A DNA stretch of 23,581 nucleotides from Kiritimatiellales bacterium (GCA_013042165.1 JABDQT010000084.1:1-23581), one strand, 5' to 3'; counted from the stretch's first letter, positions 7,170 to 15,048 are shown. Numbers and translations are program-made. The notes: a model not told the origin generated them from the letters alone.

Positions 7170-8049
7170 TGTCATTGGCACGCTTGGCTGAGACCACTGT
7201 GTTGTAAAGAAGCATTGTGATGGTCATGGGTCCCACACCTCCTGGAACAGGTGTAATCATCGATGCTTTTTCCTTAACTGCATCAAAGTCGACATCGCCG
7301 ACCAAACGATATCCGCGCTCCCGGGAGGCGTCCTCCACCCGGTTTACCCCCACATCGATCACTACCGCGCTTTCTTTCACCATGTCGGCCGTTACCGTAT
7401 TGGGCCAGCCGGAAGCGGCGATGATGATATCCGCCTGGCGGGTGTGGTAACCCAGATCCTTGGTGCGGGTATGGCATAACGTGACCGTGGCATTCGCTCC
7501 CTCCTTCTTTTGGAGAAGCATGTTAGCGACGGGTTTTCCTACAATATTGCTCCGTCCCACCACCACAACGTGGGCCCCCGAGGTTTCCACTCCGCTGCGG
7601 ATCAGCATTTGCACCACTCCGTGCGGTGTACAAGGCAGGAAGGTCTCTTCGCCAATCATCATCTTGCCGACGCTCATCGGATGGAATCCGTCTACATCCT
7701 TATCCGGATTCACCGCAAGCAACACGGCCGATTCATTGATGTGTTTGGGCAGCGGAAGCTGCACAAGAATCCCGTTGATTTTGGGATCATCGTTCATGCG
7801 ATTCACCAGCGCAAGCAACTCTTCTTCGGTTGTATCGGCAGGCAGGCGGTTGTCGTCCGAATAGATGCCGATATTCTCACAGGCCTTTTCCTTGGCGCTG
7901 ACATAGGACTGGGACGCGGGATCATCACCCACCAGAATCACGCCAAGTCCGGGAACAATGCCTTTCTCCTTGAGCGAGGCGACTTCGGCCTTAAGTTCCT
8001 CGCGGATATCCGCAGCGATCTGCTTACCATCAATGATTTTTGCTGACAT
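7162..8049 (-). CDS. folD: Bifunctional methylenetetrahydrofolate dehydrogenase/cyclohydrolase
   Basis: FolD oxidises 5,10-methylene-THF to methenyl-THF with NADP+ and hydrolyses it to 10-formyl-THF in the cytoplasm. The 295-residue length is normal. Signatures: YVSAKEKAC with the catalytic lysine K53, the GILVQLPLP segment at about 93-101, VDGFHP with D120, the Rossmann motif GRSNIVGKP at 165-173, and the C-terminal PVPGGVGPMT. Upstream on the same strand lie the glycine cleavage genes, which supply its substrate methylene-THF, so the neighbourhood makes metabolic sense. It begins 20 bp after the DUF4870 gene and probably shares its transcript. AAAGG upstream is at slightly long spacing from the ATG. 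Confidence 0.97.
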   Translation of the reverse strand: MSAKIIDGKQIAADIREELKAEVASLKEKGIVPGLGVILVGDDPASQSYVSAKEKACENIGIYSDDNRLPADTTEEELLALVNRMNDDPKINGILVQLPLPKHINESAVLLAVNPDKDVDGFHPMSVGKMMIGEETFLPCTPHGVVQMLIRSGVETSGAHVVVVGRSNIVGKPVANMLLQKKEGANATVTLCHTRTKDLGYHTRQADIIIAASGWPNTVTADMVKESAVVIDVGVNRVEDASRERGYRLVGDVDFDAVKEKASMITPVPGGVGPMTITMLLYNTVVSAKRANDID

Positions 8050-8069
8050 GCTGTTCGGAGCCTTTCGGG

Positions 8070-8474
8070 TTATTTGATAAAGCGGATGCAGATCGGATAG
8101 CGATAGGCAATCCCTTCGCTTGCCTTGATGGCCGCGATGATGATGCAGACAAACGCAAAAATGGCCAACGGGAAGAGGAGCAACAGCCCGATACCGATTA
8201 CCGTGAGAAAAATGCAGATGGCCGCATAAATAAAGAGACTGATCTGGAAATTCAGCGCCTCTTTGCCTTGCTGATCAATAAATAATCCATCTTCGCGTTT
8301 GATCAGCCAGGTCACCAGTGTGGCAATCAGTCCGGCGGCCGGGATCGGCACCACAATCCCGCACAGTCCAACCAGATGGCATCCCATACCCCACTGGCGC
8401 TCGGATTTCGATATTCCCGATTTGCTCGATTCAGTCATGCTGGCTCCCGCCTCGGTATGTTCATTGTTTTCCAT
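8070..8474 (-). CDS. DUF4870 domain small membrane protein
   Basis: This 134-residue protein has a hydrophilic N-terminal part (1-28, rich in S, E and K) followed by three hydrophobic helices at about 31-57, 75-95 and 96-116. The segment FIDQQGKEALNFQIS between helices one and two is the hallmark of DUF4870 (Tic20-like) proteins, inner-membrane proteins of unknown function. An excellent ribosome binding site AAGGAGAG lies about seven bases before the ATG. It is the first gene after a strong terminator and is followed at 20 bp by folD, so it probably heads a transcript with folD. A functional link to one-carbon metabolism is not apparent. Confidence 0.85.
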   Translation of the reverse strand: MENNEHTEAGASMTESSKSGISKSERQWGMGCHLVGLCGIVVPIPAAGLIATLVTWLIKREDGLFIDQQGKEALNFQISLFIYAAICIFLTVIGIGLLLLFPLAIFAFVCIIIAAIKASEGIAYRYPICIRFIK

Positions 8475-8503
8475 GGCACTCTCCTTGATTGCTCAATAAT
8501 GGG

Positions 8504-8533
8504 AACATACCTTTTGCCCGTGCACGGTCGCAA
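8504..8533 (-). promoter_or_regulatory. Weak candidate promoter for DUF4870-folD
   Basis: On the minus strand TTGCGA (8528-8533), an 18-bp spacer and TATGTT (8504-8509) precede the DUF4870 gene and lie after the upstream terminator. Both boxes match the consensus only partly. Confidence 0.3.
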
Positions 8534-8555
8534 ACCCGATTTCCATATTTCCAGC

Positions 8556-8587
8556 AATCAAAAAAGCCTCCCCGAACGGAGAGGCTT
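8556..8587 (-). terminator. Rho-independent terminator after the cysteine-rich protein gene
   Basis: Reading the minus strand, a 10-bp stem AAGCCTCTCC / GGGGAGGCTT (one G-U pair) with a GTTC loop runs into a run of six T. It ends the transcript of the cysteine-rich gene, and of gcvTP if they are co-transcribed, before the DUF4870 gene. Confidence 0.9.
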
Positions 8588-8614
8588 CCTCAAAGTCAAA
8601 TGCCTGAATCTTGA

Positions 8615-8845
8615 TTAGGCTTCAGCTTTCTTGGCACAACATGCCTTGGTGCAGCCTGCCGCACACTTTTCGGCTTTCTTATCTTTCGTGCACGCTGTGC
8701 ATTCGGCCTTCTTTTCTGCCGGACAAGCCGTGCATTCGGCCTTCTTGTCAGCTTTCTTTGCGGAACAACCGCAACTATCGCAGGCATAAGCCGCAGAACC
8801 AACTACCATCAGCGCCATTACAGCAATACTCATCATTTTCTTCAT
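8615..8845 (-). CDS. Small cysteine-rich secreted protein with 11-residue repeats
   Basis: This 76-residue protein has a signal peptide (MKKMMS, hydrophobic 7-18) with a clear A-Y-A cleavage site before C22. The predicted mature peptide of 55 residues has 11 cysteines (22, 25, 27, 38, 41, 49, 52, 61, 65, 69, 70), mostly as CxxC pairs, between lysine/alanine/glutamate-rich spacers. The unit KKAECTAC recurs every 11 residues. The composition suggests a periplasmic or exported metal-binding peptide of metallothionein type; this is inferred from composition only. C22 at the mature N-terminus could raise a lipoprotein question, but A-Y-A is not a proper lipobox. AGGAGA precedes the ATG and a strong terminator follows. 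The high lysine content may also suit a structural or DNA-binding role. Confidence 0.8.
   Translation of the reverse strand: MKKMMSIAVMALMVVGSAAYACDSCGCSAKKADKKAECTACPAEKKAECTACTKDKKAEKCAAGCTKACCAKKAEA
8697..8746 (-). repeat. 33-bp tandem repeat within the cysteine-rich gene
   Basis: A 17-bp word (GTGCATTCGGCCTTCTT on the plus strand) occurs exactly at 8697-8713 and again at 8730-8746, a period of 33 bp or 11 codons. It encodes the repeated KKAECTAC segment. A third, diverged unit lies towards the C-terminus of the protein. Confidence 0.85.
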
Positions 8846-8933
8846 CGCAGGATCTCCTATGTTAGTTAACGAATCCCTTATGTGACCAATCCGGTCTCGA
8901 TTTGTTCAAACCCTATCAGCAAAAACCGTCTTG

Positions 8934-10382
8934 TCACGAAAAACTTAATCGCATATCGCGGGCCGCTTTTACCTCGTCCAACCGCCCGACCGGGGTCGAA
9001 ACAGGCGCATTATGCAGTTTATCGGGATCGGTTTCGGCCACTTCAAACAATTCCTCCATGACCTTTACAAAACGGTCAAGCGTGTCACGGTCTTCGGTTT
9101 CCGTCGGTTCGATCATGATCGCCTCGGGCACATTGAGCGGGAAATAGACCGTCGGGGGATGGAAGCCGAGGTCGATCATGCCCTTGGCAATATCGAGCGT
9201 ATGCACACCATACTGCTTCAGGCACTCGCCAGAATAAACAAATTCGTGCATGCAGCGCCCCTTGTATTCCGCACCGAAAAGCGGCCGCAGCTTTTCCTGC
9301 AGATAGTTCGCGTTGAGCACTGCACGGTTGCTGGTACCGAGCATGCCATCACGACCCAACGAGAGAATATAAGCGTAGGCGCGTGCAATGATCCCGAAGT
9401 TTCCATAGAAGGGTGCAATGTAGCCGATGCTCTTCGGCTCGTCATAATTCAGCGCATAGGTGCCGTCCTTCGTTTTTTCGACGCGGGAGATCGGCAAATA
9501 GGGACGCAGTTTTTCAACAACCCCCACCGGCCCTGCGCCGGGGCCGCCGCCGCCGTGCGGCGTTGCAAAGGACTTGTGCAGATTCAGGTGGCAGATATCG
9601 AAGCCGATGTCGCCGGGTTTGTAGCGTCCCATGATCGCATTAAAGTTGGCCCCGTCGTAATACATCAGCCCATCCACTTCATGCACGGCATCGCAAATAT
9701 CCCGAATGCGCGTATTGAATACCCCGTTGGTATTCGGGCACGTCAACATCACCCCGGCCGTCTTTTCGTTGAGCGCCGCCTTGAAGAGATCGAAATCCAT
9801 CATCCCCTTTTCATCGGATGGAATGGTGACCACCTTGTAGCCGGCGAGCTGTGCGCTGGCCGGATTGGTGCCGTGCGCTGAATCCGGAATAATGATGTGA
9901 TCCTTCTCTGAGTTTCCGCGATCCTTGTGATAGGCCGCCATGATCATCACGCCCGTCAGTTCACCATGCGCACCGGCCATCGGCTGCAGCGTAAACTCGG
10001 CGAGGCCGGTTGTTTCCGAAAGCAGCCGCTCGGTGTTGTAAAGAATCGCCAGCGACCCTTGGGTCAGCAATCCCCCGCCGCGCAGCTGGGGCCACAACGG
10101 ATGTACCTCGGTCAGCTCGGGCAGATTGGCCGCGGCTTCGCAGGCCTTGGGATTGTATTTCATGGTGCACGAACCCAGCGGATAAAAGTGGGTATCGATC
10201 GAAAAATTCAGGCGGGAGAGCGCGGTAAAGTGGCGCACTACTTCAGCTTCCGAAACCTCCGGCAGATCAGCCGGCTGACTGCGCAGATACTTGGTTGGAA
10301 TCTCCTCGTTCGGGGAGATCCGGATCGATGACATTTGCACTCCGGGACGGCCGGGTGATGATTTTTCGTAGATCAATTTCAT
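8934..10382 (-). CDS. gcvPB: Glycine dehydrogenase (decarboxylating) subunit 2, P-protein beta subunit
   Basis: This is the PLP-binding half of the split P-protein, which decarboxylates glycine and passes the aminomethyl group to lipoylated GcvH. The 482-residue length is normal for the two-subunit form. The PLP lysine is K270 in NLHKSFATPHGGGGPG; D243 in YYDGAN is the likely cofactor-ring aspartate. DSAHGTNPAS (about 167-176) and HFYPLGSCTMKYNP (65-78) are family signatures. It starts 12 bp after gcvPA, with its ribosome binding site GGGAG overlapping the gcvPA stop codon, so translation is tightly linked. No convincing terminator follows before the cysteine-rich gene. Confidence 0.97.
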   Translation of the reverse strand: MKLIYEKSSPGRPGVQMSSIRISPNEEIPTKYLRSQPADLPEVSEAEVVRHFTALSRLNFSIDTHFYPLGSCTMKYNPKACEAAANLPELTEVHPLWPQLRGGGLLTQGSLAILYNTERLLSETTGLAEFTLQPMAGAHGELTGVMIMAAYHKDRGNSEKDHIIIPDSAHGTNPASAQLAGYKVVTIPSDEKGMMDFDLFKAALNEKTAGVMLTCPNTNGVFNTRIRDICDAVHEVDGLMYYDGANFNAIMGRYKPGDIGFDICHLNLHKSFATPHGGGGPGAGPVGVVEKLRPYLPISRVEKTKDGTYALNYDEPKSIGYIAPFYGNFGIIARAYAYILSLGRDGMLGTSNRAVLNANYLQEKLRPLFGAEYKGRCMHEFVYSGECLKQYGVHTLDIAKGMIDLGFHPPTVYFPLNVPEAIMIEPTETEDRDTLDRFVKVMEELFEVAETDPDKLHNAPVSTPVGRLDEVKAARDMRLSFS

Positions 10383-10394
10383 AATCTTGACTCC

Positions 10395-11744
10395 CTAAGC
10401 CTTTAGCGCGCTTTCCAGTTTGGCTACCATGATATCGATTTCTTCCTTGGTGCGCTTTTCCGTGAAGGCGAGTAACAGAATATTTTCCATCCCCTTATAA
10501 TAACGCCCTGCCGGGAAGCCGGCAGCGATTCCCTGATCGATGAGCGCGCTGACCACCTCGGTCGCATCTTTAGGAAGGCGAATGGCAAACTCATTGAAGA
10601 AGCGTCGGTTGAAGGCCGGCTCCACGCCGTCGATCTTGGTCAGCTTATGCCAGGCATAGCTGGCGCGGTCCATGCATTCCCGGCCCACTTCCAGAAAGCC
10701 CTCCCGGCCGATGAGCGATAGATAGATAATGGCACGCAACGCGCACAACTGCACATTGCTGCAAATGTTGGAGGTCGCCTTTTCTCGGCGGATATGCTGT
10801 TCGCGCGCCTGCAGCGTCAGCACGTATCCCCGGCGGCCCTGCGCATCCTCTGTCTCACCGACAATACGTCCGGGCATCTTGCGCACATATTTCATGCGTG
10901 TGGCCATAAAGCCCAGATATGGGCCGCCGAAGTTTAACGGCAAGCCAAGACTCTGCCCCTCACCCGTGACGATATCCGCACCCATCGCTCCGGGAGTCTC
11001 GACCTGTGAAAGCGCCATGGGATAGACCGACATGACGGCCAGAGCCTTCACTTCATGAATTTTTTCAATCAGCTCGGTCAGATTGTCCAGACATCCGAAA
11101 AAGTTGGGATTCTGCAGCACCACGGCTCCAACCGTGTCATCGAGCGCTTCGTGATAAGCGCTGCGGTCTGCCACACCGCTCTTGGACAGTGCAACCTCAT
11201 GATATTCCACCGAAAGGTTTTGTGTATAGCAGCGCAGCATGGCCCGGTAGATCGGACTCACTCCTTCATCCACCAGCACCTTGTTTCGACGGGTCTGCCG
11301 CAAGGCCATCATGGCCCCTTCGATCAGTGCCGATCCGCCGTCAAACAGCGAAGCATTGGCCACCTCCATGCCGGTTAGGCGGCAGATTGCGGTCTGGTAT
11401 TCGAACGCCGCCTGCAGCGTGCCTTGCGAGGCTTCAGGCTGATAGGGTGTGTAGGCGGTATAAAACTCGCCGCGGCTTGAGAGTGCGTTGACTGCGGCAG
11501 GAATATAATGGTCATAAAAACCCGCACCGCAAAAGTTCACCAGATTGGTCGAATTCCTGGATGCAATCTTGCGAATATGCTGCATCATCTCCATCTCGGA
11601 AAGACCCTCTGGAATCTTCAGCTCATCGGATCGAAGCTCGTTGGGAATGGCCGTGAACAGCTCATCAAAGTCGGCAATGCCCAAGGCCTCGAACATGGCC
11701 GACTGATCCTGCTCACTCGTTGCACAAAAGGGTGTCTTTTTCAT
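10395..11744 (-). CDS. gcvPA: Glycine dehydrogenase (decarboxylating) subunit 1, P-protein alpha subunit
   Basis: GcvPA pairs with GcvPB to form the glycine decarboxylase of the glycine cleavage system. The ORF extends to an ATG at 11792, but the start at 11744 is preferred: it gives 449 residues, begins MKKTPFCATSEQDQ, and has AGG seven bases upstream, whereas the extra 16 residues are encoded by the low-complexity intergenic tract. Recognisable segments include NFCGAGFYDHYIPAAV, YTPYQPEASQGTLQ, the FDGGSALIEG loop, and NFGGPYLGFMA followed by MPGRIVGETEDAQGRRGYVLT, all characteristic of the subunit. It lies 68 bp after gcvT and 12 bp before gcvPB on the same strand. Confidence 0.96.
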   Translation of the reverse strand: MKKTPFCATSEQDQSAMFEALGIADFDELFTAIPNELRSDELKIPEGLSEMEMMQHIRKIASRNSTNLVNFCGAGFYDHYIPAAVNALSSRGEFYTAYTPYQPEASQGTLQAAFEYQTAICRLTGMEVANASLFDGGSALIEGAMMALRQTRRNKVLVDEGVSPIYRAMLRCYTQNLSVEYHEVALSKSGVADRSAYHEALDDTVGAVVLQNPNFFGCLDNLTELIEKIHEVKALAVMSVYPMALSQVETPGAMGADIVTGEGQSLGLPLNFGGPYLGFMATRMKYVRKMPGRIVGETEDAQGRRGYVLTLQAREQHIRREKATSNICSNVQLCALRAIIYLSLIGREGFLEVGRECMDRASYAWHKLTKIDGVEPAFNRRFFNEFAIRLPKDATEVVSALIDQGIAAGFPAGRYYKGMENILLLAFTEKRTKEEIDIMVAKLESALKA

Positions 11745-11812
11745 ATGTCTACCTGTGTATTTCGTATTGCATATATTCAGATTTGTGTTCATTCGCGTGC
11801 ATGCGTGGTTTC
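11745..11812. repeat. Low-complexity tract between gcvT and gcvPA
   Basis: The 68-bp gap between gcvT and gcvPA contains TTCGTATTGCATATATTC followed by a run of related words (GTGTTC, ATTCGCGTGC, ATGCGTGG). The CGTATTGC word is shared with the heptamer array at 16775-16855. It is T/G-rich and encodes nothing recognisable. The spacing is too short for a missing gcvH. It looks like a degenerate dispersed intergenic repeat, which needs a genome-wide comparison to confirm. Confidence 0.4.
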
Positions 11813-12892
11813 CTATCCCCTGGCAGAGCCTTTTTTGTAGAAGGGAAGATCGACGACTTCAGCAGGGAAACGCTTGCCGCGGATATCGACATCCAGTGTC
11901 CGGCCATACTCCGCAAATTCCGGCTCCACCAAGGCCATAGCCACCGCCACTTCGAGGCTCGGGGCCAGCGACCCGCTGGTCACTTCGCCGATTTCAGTTT
12001 CGTCGTAATAGATTTTGTCATGCTCCCGTGCGGCACGCTTGGACGAAAACCGGAGTCCAACCAGCAGCACTTCGGGTTGCTCCAGATCGGCGGCCACGTT
12101 CTCCTTGCCGATGAAATCCTTCGCCATGTGGATAAACATGCCGCGCGATGTGGCTGCGGGTGTACGGGCCTTCGACAACTCATGACCATAGAGCGGGTAG
12201 CCCATCTCCAGCCGAAGCGTATCGCGCGCACCAAGACCGCCCGGCGCGCACAGATCGTGCGCAATCGTTTTATCCCACAGTCGCACGGCCGCCTCGTTGG
12301 GCAGATAGATTTCATACCCCCACTCACCGGTGTAGCCGGTGCGGCTCAAAATGCATGAAGCATCGCCGGCCTCAAACTCCTTGAAGCGGAAATAACCCAA
12401 ATCAGGAAGATTGCAGCCGAAGACATCCTCAAGGACTTCGCGCGACTTCGGCCCCTGCACATCCAGCTTGGCCAGGTTTGGCGACAGGTCGGTAAAGATT
12501 GTATCGGGAGCGATCCGGCTTTTGATCCATTTCGCATCGGCCTCGGCCGTGCCGGCATTGACAACCAGCATAAAACGGTCGGAATCGAGACGGTAGCAGG
12601 TAAGGTCGTCGATGGTTCCGCCATCCTCATCGAGCAGGAAGCCGTAGCGTACCTGGCCAACCTCCAGGGATTCGACCTTGCAAGTCAGCAGTTTTTCCAG
12701 ATCCGACAGTGCGGTTTCCCCGGAAAGCTCGAACTCGCCCATGTGGCAAATATCAAAAACGGAGGCGTTTGTGCGGGTTTGGGCATGTTCCTGTAGGATG
12801 CCGGCATACTGGATCGGCATATCCCAACCGCCGAACTCACCCATGCGTGCCCCAAGCTGAGTATGTTGTGCGTGCAGCGGTGTTTTTTTCAT
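11813..12892 (-). CDS. gcvT: Glycine cleavage system aminomethyltransferase (T-protein)
   Basis: GcvT moves the methylene carbon from aminomethyl-lipoyl-GcvH to tetrahydrofolate, releasing ammonia. The 359-residue length is normal. Signatures include FGGWDMPIQY near the N-terminus, VFDICHMGE at 45-53, the GGTIDDL motif with the catalytic aspartate D96, and SRTGYTGEWGYE at 183-194, with the C-terminal domain complete. It is the first gene of the minus-strand one-carbon block. The nearest purine-rich stretch (AGAGGGG) is about 20 bases from the ATG, so its ribosome binding site is poor. The 138 bp upstream do not contain a recognisable glycine riboswitch. The divergent neighbour is the first histidine kinase gene. 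Confidence 0.97.
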   Translation of the reverse strand: MKKTPLHAQHTQLGARMGEFGGWDMPIQYAGILQEHAQTRTNASVFDICHMGEFELSGETALSDLEKLLTCKVESLEVGQVRYGFLLDEDGGTIDDLTCYRLDSDRFMLVVNAGTAEADAKWIKSRIAPDTIFTDLSPNLAKLDVQGPKSREVLEDVFGCNLPDLGYFRFKEFEAGDASCILSRTGYTGEWGYEIYLPNEAAVRLWDKTIAHDLCAPGGLGARDTLRLEMGYPLYGHELSKARTPAATSRGMFIHMAKDFIGKENVAADLEQPEVLLVGLRFSSKRAAREHDKIYYDETEIGEVTSGSLAPSLEVAVAMALVEPEFAEYGRTLDVDIRGKRFPAEVVDLPFYKKGSARG

Positions 12893-13030
12893 AATTCGCG
12901 CACTTTAGATAAACCCCTCTTTTGCGGCAAATGGAATCTGATCTTATTAGTGGAAGTACAATGAAATCCTTCCAAAGCGGCCCGGGGAACACTAGAATGA
13001 TCGGCTTATTTCAGGTACCCGGATAATCGT

Positions 13031-14041
13031 ATGCGGCATCGAACAACCATATTATATACGCTAACTTGGATTACTTACTTCGGATTTACAGTTGTTACAT
13101 TTCCTCAACTGGGAAGTAGCGTTATTATTCCTGTGTTTGCGTTAGTGGGGCTTGGGAGCTGGTTATACCGATCCACAATCGGCCTGATCTTAGCCTTGAT
13201 TGCGGTCATTCATCATTTTCTTCTTAACACCTATATTCATCCTGATTACAGCATCTATTATCAGGATCGACTAACGGGCACTCTGTTGATCACTGTAACT
13301 GCACTCATAACCGGCTCCCTTCGCCGAAACATGGATGGTATAAAGCACCTTAATGCCGAATTGGACCGGACCGTGCTCAAACGCAACGCCGAATTGGATA
13401 CCCTCTCGCGAAACCTGATCGAGTCGACCGAATATTTCCGAACACGCCGCGGACAAGACCTGCACGATGGCATCGGCCAGGAACTGACCGGCATTCAACT
13501 CTACAGTACCGCGCTGGCCGATCAGCTGGTGAGTGAGCTCGAAACCTGTGCGTCATTGGCCTTTTCGTTGAACAATCGTGCCAGAAACGTGCACGATCTG
13601 GTTCGTCGCGCAGCGCGCTCCCTCTTTCCGGTTCAAATCGAAGAAGTCGGCCTGCCGCCCGCCCTGAATGAACTGGCGGCATTCGCCGAAGAAACAAAGC
13701 CCGTCAAAGTTGCGTTACATACCTGCGGCAACCTGAATGATATCCCGTCCGCAACCGCGCTGGAATTCTACCGCATTGGCCAGGAAACTATTTTCTTTAT
13801 CCTGAACACCACCAATTCGAAAAACATCTCGGTCGATGTCGGATTATCCGCATCGATCCTTTGCCTCGAGATCACGCATGATGGCAATGCCGTTGAGTCG
13901 CTCTTGCCGCAATCGCAGGAGGCTCGACTGCTGGAATACCGGCTCAAGCAGATCCATGGAAAGCTGCACTTTATCAAGAGCAAAGTCACCGAGTCGCTGC
14001 GTTTTGAGGCTCCCTTTAATCCGAGGCTATCACATTCATGA
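13031..14041 (+). CDS. Membrane histidine kinase with intact HisKA_3 histidine but degenerate ATPase domain
   Basis: This 336-residue protein has an N-terminal membrane domain of about four helices (7-97), a coiled-coil linker (about 105-135), and a HisKA_3 dimerisation domain with H145-D146 in RGQDLHDGIGQELTG, the NarL/DesK-type phosphoacceptor box. Segment LFPVQIEEVGLPPALNELA (199-217) is also typical of that family. The ATPase region then departs from the family: the N-box asparagine position is F256 and its K-H-A is replaced (QETIFFILNTTN), the D-box reads THDGNA instead of D-(D/N)-G-x-G, and the G2 glycines are absent (EARLLEYR). It should not bind ATP normally. It overlaps the next kinase gene by 4 bp (ATGA). 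No Shine-Dalgarno is clear. Confidence 0.85.
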   Translation: MRHRTTILYTLTWITYFGFTVVTFPQLGSSVIIPVFALVGLGSWLYRSTIGLILALIAVIHHFLLNTYIHPDYSIYYQDRLTGTLLITVTALITGSLRRNMDGIKHLNAELDRTVLKRNAELDTLSRNLIESTEYFRTRRGQDLHDGIGQELTGIQLYSTALADQLVSELETCASLAFSLNNRARNVHDLVRRAARSLFPVQIEEVGLPPALNELAAFAEETKPVKVALHTCGNLNDIPSATALEFYRIGQETIFFILNTTNSKNISVDVGLSASILCLEITHDGNAVESLLPQSQEARLLEYRLKQIHGKLHFIKSKVTESLRFEAPFNPRLSHS

Positions 14042-15042
14042 AAAAGACAACCGCCATCTATATTTTCGGCTGGGTTGCCTATTTAGGCTTCAGCTTCACC
14101 CTGTTCCCGGTTCTAAGCATTACCGTCATGCTTGCATCCATCCCGCTGACTATGCTTGGTGGCTGGCTTTATCAATATAAAGGAGCTCTTGCCACAACCT
14201 TCCTTACGATCCCCTGCCACTACGTGCTGCTATCGGTTCATAGCGATGATGCCGGCATAGTGATGGAGGCATTCAATCCTTTCGGCATATTCTCGCAGCT
14301 TCTATTCTCATGCGGAACGGCCTTGCTCAAACGAACTCAGGAAAAATACAACCGGCTCTACCGCTCTCTTCAAGATTTGGTGAAAGAACGAACCCAGGAA
14401 CTGGAAACGCTCACCAACCACCTCATCAATTTGCAGGAAGAGGAAAAGAAGGGATTATACGCAACCCTGCTGGAAAAGCCGCAAAAGGAACTCGAAGCCA
14501 TGCTCGAGATGAGCCAGTTGCTCAAACAGCATCTGGAATCAACAGCTAACCGGAACAAGGCAGCGGCTGAAGCCCTATACAACTCGATCAGACAGTGCCT
14601 GCAAAACCTGCGCAACATTGAACAAAACACAACAAAGATCGCACCGATCGATGACCTTGAAAAATCCCTGCTCTCGATGGCTGAAGAGATGAAAGACCTC
14701 ACGGAAGCATCCATCCAGATCATTCCGGATTCGCGATGGAACCAGGTTGCAAGCGATCATGCACAATATCTCCATGATATCATCTTCGAAGCGATTTCAA
14801 ACGCGCTGCAGCATGCGCATCCATCCATCGTCAGGATAGGTTTCGAAAAAGCCGATGAGGGGAATGTTGTTGTGATAGAAAATGATGGGAGATCCATGGC
14901 AGAGGCGTCGACCGAGGGCATGGGCATTCCCCTGATGCGATACCGGGCAACCAAGATTGGAGGGGACCTGCTGATCGAGTCCGCTCCGAACGGAAACACA
15001 CGTGTGGGCTGCGTTATGCCGCACGCCTCTGATTCGCCTTAA
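14038..15042 (+). CDS. Membrane histidine kinase paralogue lacking the phosphoacceptor histidine but retaining the ATPase domain
   Basis: The 334-residue product is a paralogue of the kinase just upstream: the membrane domains share T-T-x-x-Y, W, Y-x-G-F, F-P and LGxWLY at matching positions, and both have ELxTL at 121-125. Without gaps from residue 121, the upstream H145 aligns with L145 here (LLEKPQKEL), so there is no phosphoacceptor. The HATPase domain is largely kept: N-box EAISNALQHA (251-260) with N255, D-box NDGRS (282-286; asparagine in place of the usual first aspartate), the G2 box EGMGIPLMRYRA (293-304), then IGGDLLIES. It is co-translated with its partner through the ATGA overlap. 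No response regulator is in the window; cstA follows after 40 bp. Confidence 0.85.
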   Translation: MKKTTAIYIFGWVAYLGFSFTLFPVLSITVMLASIPLTMLGGWLYQYKGALATTFLTIPCHYVLLSVHSDDAGIVMEAFNPFGIFSQLLFSCGTALLKRTQEKYNRLYRSLQDLVKERTQELETLTNHLINLQEEEKKGLYATLLEKPQKELEAMLEMSQLLKQHLESTANRNKAAAEALYNSIRQCLQNLRNIEQNTTKIAPIDDLEKSLLSMAEEMKDLTEASIQIIPDSRWNQVASDHAQYLHDIIFEAISNALQHAHPSIVRIGFEKADEGNVVVIENDGRSMAEASTEGMGIPLMRYRATKIGGDLLIESAPNGNTRVGCVMPHASDSP

Positions 15043-15048
15043 AATACT

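Noticed and set aside
8762..8785. Lipoprotein cleavage at C22 of the cysteine-rich protein
   Set aside because: Residues before the cysteine are A-Y-A, which fit signal peptidase I better than a lipobox; it remains untested.
9012..9881. A 289-residue plus-strand frame opposite gcvPB
   Set aside because: Complement of a well-conserved gene; no start signals and no recognised domain.
11745..11792. Sixteen-residue N-terminal extension of gcvPA
   Set aside because: Encoded by the low-complexity intergenic tract, while the start at 11744 has its own ribosome binding site and a typical N-terminus.
12893..13030. Possible glycine riboswitch upstream of gcvT
   Set aside because: The 138-bp gap is shared with a divergent gene and I see no tandem aptamer conserved blocks or terminator hairpin next to gcvT.
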